Assembly: GCA_009664345.1 (NCBI GenBank)
Contig: CP043547.1
Span: 5,484,709 to 5,548,708 of the forward strand
Direction of reading: 5' to 3'
DNA: 64,000 nt
Source: Planctomycetales bacterium 10988
Lineage (GTDB): Bacteria; Planctomycetota; Planctomycetia; Pirellulales; Pb10988
Positions 27,370 to 36,863 of this stretch are shown here, one piece after another (position 1 is the stretch's first letter; every line of letters starts with the position of its first letter). A model generated the notes under the pieces. That model saw only the letters and a program-made list of their open reading frames with translations. It was not told where the DNA came from and did not search any database. The position numbers were made by a program, and so were the translations under genes.

Positions 27370-27777
27370 TTGGCTGAAACCGTATACGATGGTCTGTTTC
27401 TGTTGGATTCCAACAAGTTTGTCTCGGATATGGCCGGTGTGCAAAAAGCCCTCGAAACCTTGATTACCGATCAAGGAGGGGAAATCCTCGCCAGCCGCCT
27501 GTGGGATGAACGACGTTTGGCCTATCCGATCGACGGTCATAAAAAAGGACACTACTGGTTGATTTTCTTCAAAATCGAAGGCGAAAAGATCGAAGCCTTG
27601 CGACGCGAAGTCAACATCGTCGATTATGTCTTACGCTCGATGATCGTGAAAGTCGATCCGCGCATCGCGAACACCTTGGTCAGCCACGCTTTGGGCATTG
27701 TGCCGGAAGAAGAAGCCGCTGCCGAGGAAGGTGAAGCAACCGAAAGCGAATCGGAAACCAGCGCCGCGAACGCTTAG
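27370..27777 (+). CDS. rpsF: 30S ribosomal protein S6
   Basis: 135 residues from a TTG start at 27370 with AGGAG upstream. Core S6 fold is clear (VYDGLFLLDSN, RRLAYPIDGHKKGHYWLI, INIVDYVLRSMIVKVD). It ends in a Glu/Ala-rich tail of about 30 residues that most S6 proteins lack or carry shorter. S6 binds the central domain of 16S rRNA with S18; rpsR is absent here although many bacteria have rpsF-ssb-rpsR-rplI. Confidence 0.93.
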   Translation: MAETVYDGLFLLDSNKFVSDMAGVQKALETLITDQGGEILASRLWDERRLAYPIDGHKKGHYWLIFFKIEGEKIEALRREVNIVDYVLRSMIVKVDPRIANTLVSHALGIVPEEEAAAEEGEATESESETSAANA

Positions 27778-28039
27778 GAACGTCCGAAGCAGATCGAATG
27801 CGTTGATTTTTCACGAGCCAGACACTTGGTCCGACCCGGAATCTCAGACAAAATGCTTTGGATAAGAGGCAATCTCGGTTGAGATGTAAGTCGTTGAGGA
27901 AGCCCTAGATCCGTTTTGTCAAAGCTTCTGAGATTTTGACCGAGAAACTGCTTGCTATCTTCACTAGTAAGTGATAAGATAGGGTACACAAGTACATTAT
28001 TTACTATCTTTTCTTCTGCCCACTTAAGGAGCAGTAGCC

Positions 28040-28519
28040 ATGGCAAGCTTTAATCGGGTAGTGCTCGTTGGAAATTTGACCCGAGATCCGGAATTGCGTC
28101 ATATCCCTAGCGGAATGGCCGTGACCGATTTGGGTTTAGCGATCAATGATCGTCGGAAATCCTCCTCGGGGGAATGGGTCGAAGAGACGACCTATGTCGA
28201 TGTCACCATGTGGGCCCGTCAGGCGGAAGTCGCCTGCCAATATCTCCGCAAAGGCTCCAGCGTCCTGATTGAAGGCCGTTTGAAAATGGATAGCTGGGAG
28301 ACCAATGACGGACAAAAACGAACCAAGCTCAAAGTGACTGGTGAACGAATGCAGATGTTAGGTGGCCGTGACGGAGACAGTGGCTCCAGCGGTCGAGGAG
28401 GAAGTCAAAGCCGCTCCAGCAGTGGTGGCGACGATTATCAACAAGATTATCAGGATTATGATTCATCACCGGGCTACAACCGCTCTTCGAGTGCCCCCGA
28501 TGATGAGATTCCTTTCTAG
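28040..28519 (+). CDS. ssb: single-stranded DNA-binding protein
   Basis: 159 residues. OB-fold at about 1-110 ([29 protein letters not shown]-like [22 protein letters not shown]), then a Gly/Ser/Asp-rich flexible linker and the conserved acidic tip DDEIPF that recruits replication and repair partners. AGGAG before ATG 28040. Between rpsF and rplI. It has a 260-base upstream gap, enough for its own promoter (AT-rich at 27960-28010). Confidence 0.95.
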   Translation: MASFNRVVLVGNLTRDPELRHIPSGMAVTDLGLAINDRRKSSSGEWVEETTYVDVTMWARQAEVACQYLRKGSSVLIEGRLKMDSWETNDGQKRTKLKVTGERMQMLGGRDGDSGSSGRGGSQSRSSSGGDDYQQDYQDYDSSPGYNRSSSAPDDEIPF

Positions 28520-28623
28520 CAGTTCGTGCTGGCAGTTCCCAACGTTTGAAGTGAAATCCTTTCCTTCGAATGTAATGCGAATTGCCGAACGACTGAAAAG
28601 AACCCGCTTTCAAGGAATTAGCC

Positions 28624-29157
28624 GTGCCTAAAACCAAACGCAAACACATTCGAGGAACCAAGCTTCCTTATGGCCCTCACGGAGGAGTTCAACTCCTCTT
28701 GATCCATAATGTCGATCACTTGGGCAAACAAGGAGAAGTTGTCGAAGTTCGCCCCGGCTATGCTCGCAACTACTTACTACCACAAGGTTTAGCAACGATT
28801 GCTACCGACCATCACCGTCGTATGGTCGAGAAACACAAAGCGAAATTGCTCGAAATCGAACGCGCTCGCTTGGCGACCCTGCAATCCAAAGCCGACAACC
28901 TCAGCCAAGAAAGCATCACCATCGAAGCGAATGCTACCGATGAAGGCCATCTCTATGGTTCGGTCGGTGCTCCGGAAATCGTGGCAGCCTTGAAAGCGAA
29001 AGAAATCGAAATCACCCAAGATCAGGTTCGCTTGACCGGTCCACTGAAAGAAGTTGGTCTTTACACCGTGAAGATTGCCTTCGGTCAAGGGGTCGAAGCC
29101 AACTTGAAAGTTTGGGTGGTGCCGTTGACTGGTGGCGATGAAGAAGCTGCTTCCTAA
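28624..29157 (+). CDS. rplI: 50S ribosomal protein L9
   Basis: 177 residues from a GTG start at 28624 with AAGGAATT upstream. N-terminal domain with VQLLLIHNVDHLGKQGEVVEVRPGYARNYLLPQGLA (signature positions about 18-50), a long connecting helix, and the C-terminal domain. The N-terminus carries about 15 basic residues before the usual start of L9 (KTKRKHIRGTKLPYG), a slight extension. Followed by an intrinsic terminator that isolates it from dnaB. Confidence 0.94.
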   Translation: MPKTKRKHIRGTKLPYGPHGGVQLLLIHNVDHLGKQGEVVEVRPGYARNYLLPQGLATIATDHHRRMVEKHKAKLLEIERARLATLQSKADNLSQESITIEANATDEGHLYGSVGAPEIVAALKAKEIEITQDQVRLTGPLKEVGLYTVKIAFGQGVEANLKVWVVPLTGGDEEAAS

Positions 29158-29229
29158 CAGTAACTTCGAAAAAACATAGAAAACCAGCAAACGACGTTGC
29201 AATCATGGAACGTCTGAAGTTGAATAGAA

Positions 29230-29263
29230 AAAGGGACGCTCCGGGTTCGGTTCGTCCCTTTTC
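29230..29263 (+). terminator. intrinsic terminator after rplI
   Basis: AAAAGGGACG (29230-29239) pairs with CGTCCCTTTT (29254-29263) and continues into TTTTC. It suggests dnaB has its own promoter or depends on read-through. Confidence 0.75.
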
Positions 29264-29344
29264 TGCTTTCGCCAGCCGCCCTTGGTCAAGGATCGCCAGG
29301 GCTTTAACCATCATTGGGCATTCTGTTTCCTAGGGAGGGGTATC

Positions 29345-30778
29345 ATGGCTACCAATGGAGAGCATGCGACCAAAACTCGGCAATCCGGTTCACCTTCGGA
29401 AATTCTCGACCGCCTTCCTCCTCAAAGTTTGGAAGCCGAACGTGGGGTGTTGGGGAGTATGTTACTCGATTCTGATGTCTGTGACGAAATCTCGTTGCTT
29501 CTCCGGGCGGATGATTTCTACGCCGACCGCCATCGGGTCCTCTTTCATCACCTCATTGAATTGCACAACGAGGGGATGCAGCATATCGATGTCACCCTGT
29601 TGCATGAACGTCTGAAGGATGCCGGGCAACTCGAACAAATCGGCGGCATTGTCTATCTCGGCGAACTCATCCATGCCGTGCCCCACGCGGCCAATGCCAC
29701 CTATTATGCCGATATTGTTGCTCAAAAAAGTACCCTTCGCTCGCTGATTCAAACCAGCACCGAAGTTCTCAAAGATTGCTACTCCGACGGGCAAGACCCT
29801 CGCGAACTCCTGTCCAAAGCGGAAGACCGTATCTTTCGCATTCTCGATGGCCGAGGCACGACCGAGGTTTCTCGCTTGGAAGACATCTTGGCACTCGCCT
29901 TCGAACGGATCGATGCCAGGGTCAAAAATGGGGGTGGGATCAGTGGAATCGCCACCGGGCTCATTGATCTCGATCATCAAATCGGCGGTTTGCAGCGTTC
30001 GGAGCTTGCGATCTTGGCCGCCCGTCCGAGTATGGGAAAAACAGCCCTGGCAACGACGATTTCCGAAAATGTCGCCATCCGTACCGGCGAATGTGTCCTC
30101 TTCGTCAGTTTGGAAATGTCCAAGCTGGAGCTTACCGAACGGATTATGTGTTCTTTCGCCAGAGTGAATGGGCATAAACTTCGCAACGGTTTTCTAGGTG
30201 CGGAAGCCCAACAGAAGCTGGTTGAGAAGGCTTCGGAAATGAGCCAAGCCCCGCTCTATATTGATGATACGCCCAGCCGAACGGTGAGCGAAATCGCCGC
30301 GGCCGCCCGTCGTTTGAAACACCGCGAAGGGCTTTCGCTGATTGTAATTGACTATTTGCAGCTCATTGAGCCGGATAACGCCCGCGATCCCCGGCAGGAG
30401 CAGGTTGCCAAAATCGCCCGGCGGCTGAAAGGGTTGGCTCGTTCGCTAGAAGTTCCGGTCCTCTGCCTTGCCCAGCTCAATCGGCAGGCGGAAGCGACGA
30501 AAGACAACATTCCTCGCCTGAGTCACCTCCGGGAATCCGGAGCCATCGAACAAGATGCCGACGTGGTGATGTTCATTCACCGTGAAGAATATTACGCCAA
30601 TTCGGAAGAGGAAAAAGCCGAACACGCCGGCAAGGCGGAAATCATCATCGCCAAGCAACGGAACGGCCCGGTCGGCACCATTCCGATTTGCTACTTGAGC
30701 GAATTTGTCCGCTTCGAAAGTCTCGACGAACGCGATGACCCCGGCGATACGACGGACTTTGGGGATTATTTTGAGTGA
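29345..30778 (+). CDS. dnaB: replicative DNA helicase DnaB
   Basis: 477 residues from ATG 29345 (GGGAGGGG upstream); the longer frame from 29282 is not needed. N-terminal DnaB domain (PPQSLEAERGVLGSMLLD), linker, then the RecA-like ATPase with Walker A ARPSMGKTAL (226-235), Walker B IVIDYLQLI, arginine-finger region and the C-terminal KQRNGPVG. It is the hexameric 5'-3' helicase at the replication fork. Last gene of the cluster; the window also holds ssb and the polymerase fusion, three replisome components. Confidence 0.95.
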   Translation: MATNGEHATKTRQSGSPSEILDRLPPQSLEAERGVLGSMLLDSDVCDEISLLLRADDFYADRHRVLFHHLIELHNEGMQHIDVTLLHERLKDAGQLEQIGGIVYLGELIHAVPHAANATYYADIVAQKSTLRSLIQTSTEVLKDCYSDGQDPRELLSKAEDRIFRILDGRGTTEVSRLEDILALAFERIDARVKNGGGISGIATGLIDLDHQIGGLQRSELAILAARPSMGKTALATTISENVAIRTGECVLFVSLEMSKLELTERIMCSFARVNGHKLRNGFLGAEAQQKLVEKASEMSQAPLYIDDTPSRTVSEIAAAARRLKHREGLSLIVIDYLQLIEPDNARDPRQEQVAKIARRLKGLARSLEVPVLCLAQLNRQAEATKDNIPRLSHLRESGAIEQDADVVMFIHREEYYANSEEEKAEHAGKAEIIIAKQRNGPVGTIPICYLSEFVRFESLDERDDPGDTTDFGDYFE

Positions 30779-30814
30779 AGGCAGGGAAACCCGCCTTGAC
30801 GGGATTTCGTTCCC

Positions 30815-30998
30815 ACCAGGGAAACGATAGGTGTTCGGTTTTCAGTGTTCGGTGTTCGGTCTTGAACCCAAAATTGGAACAGACCAAATATTCAAAAGCA
30901 CTTTTTGCCTTTACGCTTTAGAACTACAGGAAATCCGATTCTGTAGTGCACCGTATTGGAAGGTTTCCCTGGTATACTGAACACTGAAAACCGAACAC
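30815..30998. repeat. interleaved inverted repeats in the dnaB-rraA gap
   Basis: Two arm pairs are visible. ACCAGGGAAAC (30815-30825) has its complement GTTTCCCTGGT at 30963-30973. GTGTTCGGTTTTCAGTGTTC (30831-30850) has its near-perfect complement at about 30979-30998 (CTGAACACTGAAAACCGAAC...). The order is A-B-A'-B', so both hairpins cannot form at once except as a pseudoknot. The left B arm also contains short direct repeats of GTGTTCGGT. No gene lies within. Confidence 0.7.
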
Positions 30999-31039
30999 GA
31001 CTTGTCACCCTGGTTTTCGAGTAAACCTGCGATTCAAGC

Positions 31040-31774
31040 TTAACCCTGCTGATCCCTTCTCACCCTCTGCGTAATCGCTTGTGCTTGCTTTTGAAAAGCC
31101 CGGCGAACCTCCAGGAAACCTGCCGCGGTCTTTTCTTCAGTGCCGCGGACATAGTCGAGAATGATCGCTTCGGCCGCGATAAATTCTTCGCAGACATCCG
31201 CCACTTCATCCGCAAGATCGAGCGGGATTTCTGAAACTCCGTTAGCATCGCCATGGAGCAGCTGGCCGGACAGGACCGTCAACCCCCCGACGCGGACCGG
31301 CAATCCCATATGTAATAGATGACAGTAGGCATGCGAACAAATAGTGCCTCCGGTGAAGATCGGGTACTTCAAGGCTTGAACTTGTTCCAGGTCTCGCCCT
31401 GCCCCACTGGTAATCAATCCAACCGAACCATAAGCTTGGTAAGTGGAACACATCACTTCCCCGAAGGTTGCCGACACGGCGGGATCATCCAGGTCTTGAA
31501 AAACCATTACGGTGGGTTGCGAATCGGAAGCCAATTGCTCAACCTGTTGCTCCATTCCCCCGTACGCATCGCCACCGATCGGCGGGGCATCGCTGCGGAA
31601 GCTACAAGTTAAAGCGAATCCTACCATGGGCGGTAGCTCTGGGAACTGACAGCGGATACGATGATCCATGTAACCGACATTTCGCGGGCGAACATGAAAA
31701 AGTTCGATGACATTGCAAATGGTCGGCGTATCATATTGTGCTAGCTTCTTGAGTGTTTCCGCGGAAATGGACAT
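31040..31774 (-). CDS. RraA-family protein (aldolase/RraA fold)
   Basis: 244 residues. The RraA fold is recognised by the N-terminal YDTPTICNVIE, GFALTCSF, the SATFGEVMCSTYQAYGSVG helix-strand and SGAGRD (position of the metal/substrate Asp), then VHVGGLTVLSGQLLHGDANGV. The family includes HMG/CHA aldolases and RNase E inhibitors; planctomycete members usually act as dimethylmenaquinone methyltransferase-annotated aldolases with unknown substrates. C-terminal 50 residues are helical and longer than RraA. ATG 31774. Monocistronic. Confidence 0.82.
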   Translation of the reverse strand: MSISAETLKKLAQYDTPTICNVIELFHVRPRNVGYMDHRIRCQFPELPPMVGFALTCSFRSDAPPIGGDAYGGMEQQVEQLASDSQPTVMVFQDLDDPAVSATFGEVMCSTYQAYGSVGLITSGAGRDLEQVQALKYPIFTGGTICSHAYCHLLHMGLPVRVGGLTVLSGQLLHGDANGVSEIPLDLADEVADVCEEFIAAEAIILDYVRGTEEKTAAGFLEVRRAFQKQAQAITQRVRRDQQG

Positions 31775-31961
31775 GATAGGAGTACCTCTATTGAACCCTA
31801 GTATTAACAGACAATGACTTTGGAATCGTCCGGCGGGTAACAGTTATGGCAGAGGTTCTTTGAAATGAAAAGATGCGGAGGCAGACTTTTTATCGAAAAG
31901 GTCTTTCTTTCTTGCCAAAAACAGGACGCTTCCAAACACGAACGACTCTGCTAAAGGAACT

Positions 31962-33017
31962 ATGATGAGTCTACTCGATGGGATTAAAGGTTGGTTGTCC
32001 GGAAAAAAGTTGCATATCAATGCACGCTTTGAAACCTTGGGGACGCCAATCAAAGGACGGGCGGGAGAAGTTCGTAAGGTTCGTGAGAAGAAGACTGGCG
32101 AAATCTATGCCTTGAAGGTGCTCGATCCCGACTTTTTGAAGGATTACGAAGATCGATTTAGTGAGGTGGAATGCCCGTCGGAGATCGACGTTGCCTTACA
32201 TCTTTCCGCGAAACATCCTTGTCTGTTGAAGACCTATGAGCAAGGCATCACGACCACGGACCAACCTTATCTCATCATGGAATGGTTCCCCGGCAAAAGC
32301 ATGCGGAAAATCTTTGAAGGCGAATATCTCCGTGCCCGGGGTCATCGACTCGAAATCATTCGCATGCTGGCCGAGGCATTGGATGCCCTTCATGAAACCG
32401 GTTATCTCCATCGAGACGTTCGACCGGACAATGTGTTGATTTCTGAAGATATGACCAAGCTCAAGTTAATCGACTACAGCCATGCCGTGCCCGCGAAACG
32501 GGAATATGTCGAGCCTGGGAATCGGCTGGGATTTTCCGATTATTTGCCGCCGGATTCGCTAAGAAAGAATGCCGATCCTGGACCTCGTTTGGACATTTTT
32601 GCCTTTGGCGTCACGGTATATCAATGGCTTACGCGAAATATTCCTTGGCCACAAACGGATACCTCCACGGTTGCCAGGGCCTTTCGAGAGGCGATTGATC
32701 TCCGAGAATATGTCCCCAATATTGATGATACCTTGGCGAGTGCCGTCGCAAGTTGCTTGGAAGCCAAACCGCAAGAACGGCCCGCCTCTCTCCATGAATT
32801 CCTTCAGCGAATCCAATACGTAGAGAAAGTGGAGCATCCTCGCCCCATCCCCCCTCCGGAAGAAGCCGTGCCGGAGGAAGTCGAGGAAGAAGAGGTCAAG
32901 CCAGATTTGGAAGAGGCCATGTTAAATGCGGAAATGCCCCATCAGGATCGAATCGATGCCCCTGAGGATGCCTTGCCGGAAGAGGAAGAATCTGAAGAAA
33001 TTTCCGAAGAGGAGTAA
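31962..33017 (+). CDS. cytosolic serine/threonine protein kinase with acidic tail
   Basis: 351 residues. Kinase domain about 25-285: VAIK-type K52 (YALKVL), catalytic HRDVRPDN (150-157), but the Mg-binding DFG is DYS (171-173), and the glycine loop (LGTPIKGRAGEV) is degenerate. The Asp is kept, so activity is possible. No transmembrane segment or sensor domain, unlike PknB types. The last 65 residues are strongly acidic (EEVEEEEVKPDLEE, EEEESEEISEEE) and may bind partners. ATGATG start with AAAGGAA upstream. Convergent with bamA (39 bases apart). Confidence 0.88.
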   Translation: MMSLLDGIKGWLSGKKLHINARFETLGTPIKGRAGEVRKVREKKTGEIYALKVLDPDFLKDYEDRFSEVECPSEIDVALHLSAKHPCLLKTYEQGITTTDQPYLIMEWFPGKSMRKIFEGEYLRARGHRLEIIRMLAEALDALHETGYLHRDVRPDNVLISEDMTKLKLIDYSHAVPAKREYVEPGNRLGFSDYLPPDSLRKNADPGPRLDIFAFGVTVYQWLTRNIPWPQTDTSTVARAFREAIDLREYVPNIDDTLASAVASCLEAKPQERPASLHEFLQRIQYVEKVEHPRPIPPPEEAVPEEVEEEEVKPDLEEAMLNAEMPHQDRIDAPEDALPEEEESEEISEEE

Positions 33018-33056
33018 TTCACTCTTAGAAGATTTCTCCAGGATTGAATCGGCTGT

Positions 33057-36000
33057 CTAGCGAATTGCCCCGAGGCTGAAGGTAAAGATTCGCTCGTCGT
33101 CCCCTTCTCCCGTGGCAATCGGAAAGCCAAAGTAGAAGGCCAACGGTGCCGGGCCAAGAGCTTGAATCGAGACCAAGAAACCAACCCCCGGAGCGACCCG
33201 GAAGTTGTCCCAGTCGATTTCAACCTCATCTTCGACGGTTCCTGCATCCAGGAAGACGACCCCTCGGAAAAGATCATTCGCGGTGATCGGCATCTGGTAT
33301 TCGACGGTTCCAATTGCCATGAAGTCACCACCCACGCCGACGCCCAGGCTCCTCGGAGTAACTCCTCGGAAGTCAAAACCGCGTAAGGTACGATAACCAC
33401 CGGCATAGAACCGATCGTAAATCGGGGTGTCTTCCCCGGTGATTCCCATCTGTCCACCGACGGTCAATGTACGACGGCCTGATCCATCGAACCGTTGTCC
33501 TAAGAGGAAGTATTGACGGTACTCCGCCGAGAAACGGGGATAGACAAAGTCGCCAAGGACTTGCTCGAACGAGGTTTCAAAATAATGCCCTTCTGTTGGC
33601 AAGAAGGTACTATCCCGCGTATCGTGCGTGAGAGAAACGCGAAAACCAAGCAACGTATTATTACCCACCGCCTCGGCCAATTCCGGCGGAGTCGGCACGG
33701 TTGGATCACGAATTTCGACATCTTCCCCTCGGAAGGCAAACGACAGCGAAAGATCGTGGGTGATCGCTCGACCAATCGCGACGCGGCCCCCCGTTCGGTT
33801 TTCCTCCCAGTCATCATAAAACCGGGTATAGTAAGAACCACTCACACTTAAACTATAAGCCGTATCGAACGCATAGGGTTCCGTCAAACTGACCACATAG
33901 CGGCTGACATCCGTACCAGGAACCGCTTCCAGTCGGAAGCGTTGGCCGCCACCGCGGAAGGCTTGACCATCACGGAAGTCGGCCCAACCTCGCGGAAAGC
34001 GAAGCCAGTCAAAGTTCTGTTCATCGACGGTCACCTGACCGATCAGACCAGCATCGGAGTTCACCCCGACACCGAAACTCAATCGTCCAGTCTCCGTCTC
34101 TTCCACGGTTACATTTAAATCTTGCGTCGGTCCCATCTCCCATGGTTCCATCAACGGAGGATTCTCCGGAGGGATGGGCAGAATGGTCCCCGGCCCTTCG
34201 CCTGGGGGAACAACGGTCGTTCCGGGACTGGGCAAAGGATTCGCCGGCGTTCCAGGCGGCACCGCTTCGTAATAACTCGGTGGCGGAGGCGAACCGGGGT
34301 TAGTCGTTTGCGGAAACGAAGGGACCGGAGTCGGAGTGAAACTCGAATTCGGATTTCCGGTGGACGGAAGTGGCCGATTCGGATTCGTTGGATTGTTCGG
34401 ATACGGCTGATAAGGCGAAGGCCCCGGTCCTTGCCCACGTGCTACATACCCACGTGGAGCCTGTGCATACTGAACCGGCTGGACCTTCGGAGGCAGTTGT
34501 TGAGGCGAAAACTGCGAAAAACTTCCCGAAGGGTAATGGGCTTGATTCCGTAGCGGCTCACTCGGTGGCAAGCTGGATTGTTTCGGAGTTGCTTCCGGAA
34601 GTCGTTCGGGTAGATGACTTGGATGCATTGCCGGCAAGGTTGAACTTGTCCCATCCGGATAATCTCCCGGCATCGGGAACTTTCCACCAGCGGGAACGTG
34701 CCAAACCGATCCCTTGTCGTTTGTCTCAGGCTTGGGAGCTTGAAACGCTTGCGGAGGGGTATATCCTTCCGGCCAAACGCCATCGACTTCCAGGTCGATT
34801 TCGGGACTTTGCCCACGACTGGCCAATTGACGTCCGCCGAGGTTCGGCTTTCCATACGCAATCGTCGGAGAAATTCCCCGTGCAGGGTCATTCAAGAAGA
34901 GACCCGATGCCCGCAACCGCCGTTCACTGGCTCGCAACTCACGAACATCAATAACATCCCCTGGCTTCACCGAGAGACGATTCAACACGGTCGTGATCTT
35001 CGTATGTGGATAATCCCCGTTGACGACGACATTGATGCGACCAACGCGATACTGTGCCCCTTCCGAGATTTCATACACGACATCGAGCATGCCCGGCTGA
35101 TCCAAATAACGAATATCGGGTTTGATATCCGCATAGATATAACCTTGGCTGCCGTAATGATCTCGAATGAAGGTCAAATCTTCCTCTAAATCCGCCTGTA
35201 AATATCCATTGTCGGCTTTCAATTTCAGTTCTGAGGACAACTCCGCAGTCGAGAACACTTCGTTCCCTACGAAAGAAATATCGCGAACCTTAAACCGAAT
35301 GCCTTCATCAATCACGAAGCGGACGGTGACACGATCGCCTTCTTCGTTGAACTTGACTTCTCGGCCAACACGGACATTCCAATAGCCAAGCCCGTGATAA
35401 TAGGCGACCAAGCGATCGACATCCCCTTCGAGAATTTCGGGATTATATTTTCCAAATAACCCGGCGATCATTTTTTTCGTTTGAATTTGCGTCTTCAAGC
35501 GACCGCCTGAGACAATCTCATTTCCTTCAAAGCGAATCGCGGAAACCCGCTGAACCGGTCCTTCAAAGATTTGAAAAACCGCATTGCGATCGCCAATTTT
35601 ATTTCCTTCTAAAACATCCACGCGCACATGGTTATAGCCTTTGGAATGATAGTAGTCTTCAATTCGCCGGGCTGCATCCGAAATGGCCACCGGATCGACG
35701 CTATCCCCTTCTTCCAAACCGACTTCATCGCGGAGGTGTTTTTCTTTGATCCCGATATTCCCCAATCCGAAGATGATCGGAGTTCGTTTCATCCCGACAA
35801 ATTCGATCTTTTCAAGGCGAGGGCGTTCCACCATCCGGTAGATCACGATCACCCCATCAGGGACTTTTTGATAGAAAGGACGAACATCCACAAAAAGCCC
35901 GGAGCTAATCAGCTGGCGGACATCGCTCTCCACGGCATCAATATCAAATTCGCGACCTTTGCGGAGACGAACATACGGATTGACCTTGGTATCAGGCACC

Positions 36001-36203
36001 TTCTCGTTGCCTTCGTAGCGAAGTTCAACGACCGGTTGCCCCTGATATTGCAAGGGGTCCTGCTCATTCACCGCCGGCTTTGGTGGAAGTTGTCCCCATA
36101 AGAGGGCACCTTGCCACGTTTCGGAAAACATTCCAAAAGCGAAGCCGACGACAAGCAAAAGCCACACGGTACCTTTGCCGATTCCCAAGTTGCGGTCGGT
36201 CAT
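33057..36203 (-). CDS. bamA: outer membrane protein assembly factor BamA (Omp85) with proline-rich insert
   Basis: 1048 residues from ATG 36203, which places a hydrophobic signal segment at about 10-27; the frame is open further up to 36485. Five POTRA-like repeats (about 58-476, for example VVELRYEGNEKV, VSAIRFEGNEIV, RDISFVGNEVF), then an unusual Pro/Gly/Asn/Ser-rich region of about 220 residues (477-694), then the Omp85 beta-barrel (695-1048), with a conserved-type RFYAGGYRTLRGFDFRG motif and a final strand ending FSLGAIR rather than in Phe. It folds proteins into the outer membrane. No skp or lpx gene is adjacent. A weak ribosome site makes the start less certain. Confidence 0.88.
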   Translation of the reverse strand: MTDRNLGIGKGTVWLLLVVGFAFGMFSETWQGALLWGQLPPKPAVNEQDPLQYQGQPVVELRYEGNEKVPDTKVNPYVRLRKGREFDIDAVESDVRQLISSGLFVDVRPFYQKVPDGVIVIYRMVERPRLEKIEFVGMKRTPIIFGLGNIGIKEKHLRDEVGLEEGDSVDPVAISDAARRIEDYYHSKGYNHVRVDVLEGNKIGDRNAVFQIFEGPVQRVSAIRFEGNEIVSGGRLKTQIQTKKMIAGLFGKYNPEILEGDVDRLVAYYHGLGYWNVRVGREVKFNEEGDRVTVRFVIDEGIRFKVRDISFVGNEVFSTAELSSELKLKADNGYLQADLEEDLTFIRDHYGSQGYIYADIKPDIRYLDQPGMLDVVYEISEGAQYRVGRINVVVNGDYPHTKITTVLNRLSVKPGDVIDVRELRASERRLRASGLFLNDPARGISPTIAYGKPNLGGRQLASRGQSPEIDLEVDGVWPEGYTPPQAFQAPKPETNDKGSVWHVPAGGKFPMPGDYPDGTSSTLPAMHPSHLPERLPEATPKQSSLPPSEPLRNQAHYPSGSFSQFSPQQLPPKVQPVQYAQAPRGYVARGQGPGPSPYQPYPNNPTNPNRPLPSTGNPNSSFTPTPVPSFPQTTNPGSPPPPSYYEAVPPGTPANPLPSPGTTVVPPGEGPGTILPIPPENPPLMEPWEMGPTQDLNVTVEETETGRLSFGVGVNSDAGLIGQVTVDEQNFDWLRFPRGWADFRDGQAFRGGGQRFRLEAVPGTDVSRYVVSLTEPYAFDTAYSLSVSGSYYTRFYDDWEENRTGGRVAIGRAITHDLSLSFAFRGEDVEIRDPTVPTPPELAEAVGNNTLLGFRVSLTHDTRDSTFLPTEGHYFETSFEQVLGDFVYPRFSAEYRQYFLLGQRFDGSGRRTLTVGGQMGITGEDTPIYDRFYAGGYRTLRGFDFRGVTPRSLGVGVGGDFMAIGTVEYQMPITANDLFRGVVFLDAGTVEDEVEIDWDNFRVAPGVGFLVSIQALGPAPLAFYFGFPIATGEGDDERIFTFSLGAIR

Positions 36204-36863
36204 AGCAACATTTTCACTTGCATGTGCAATAAAAGGCGGCAGGACAAGATCAAGACGGAACCGCCCTAGAGATGCTGAAACGAAGGATCGCACACGCCGG
36301 ATGGTGTTCCAACGCAGACGGCAATCCTTTCCCGTCTCGACAAGAGGCATAGAAATACTCCAAACCCACCCGGGAATGCAACCCGAATTTCTTGAGCCTA
36401 CTCGTACCAAACACCAGGGTTCTCTCTGCCCAACGTGGACAAAGCCTCGTGCTAGAGCGTTTTTGCTTGAATAACTCTGATTCACATCTAAAAAAACAAG
36501 ATGTTAACTAGAGTCAGAAGAACGAAAAAACAGCTCTATACTCAGATATCTCCATTATCTGACGACTCTCTCAAACGCAAATTTTCAAAATCTCTAGTAA
36601 ATTTTTCAAAGAATCTACATTTCCTTCTGAAACTTTTTCGTTTGAAGATGCGCAATCATTTCATCGGCAGGCATTCTGAGGAACTGTATGAATTTTACAG
36701 CTCTTCCAGATAAGTCCGATTAAGTAGAATTAGCTAAGTTAACTACATTACGCAGTCAAAGAAGAGTCTACTTTTGAATAACAAAGTTTACGTTGTCTGC
36801 ATTCAAAGAGTTTACGAATCAAGGACTTGAATTTTAATTGTTGATTTTTAATTATTTTTATCA
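36204..36863. other. 660-bp region upstream of bamA
   Basis: Nothing coding is supported. The bamA frame continues to 36485 without coding character; 36500-36850 is AT-rich and must carry the bamA promoter. The minus-strand gene 36864-37373 ends here. Confidence 0.5.

Noticed and set aside
36204-36485. N-terminal extension of BamA from 36485
   Set aside because: The 94 extra residues are basic and lack a signal sequence; ATG 36203 places a proper signal segment at the N-terminus.
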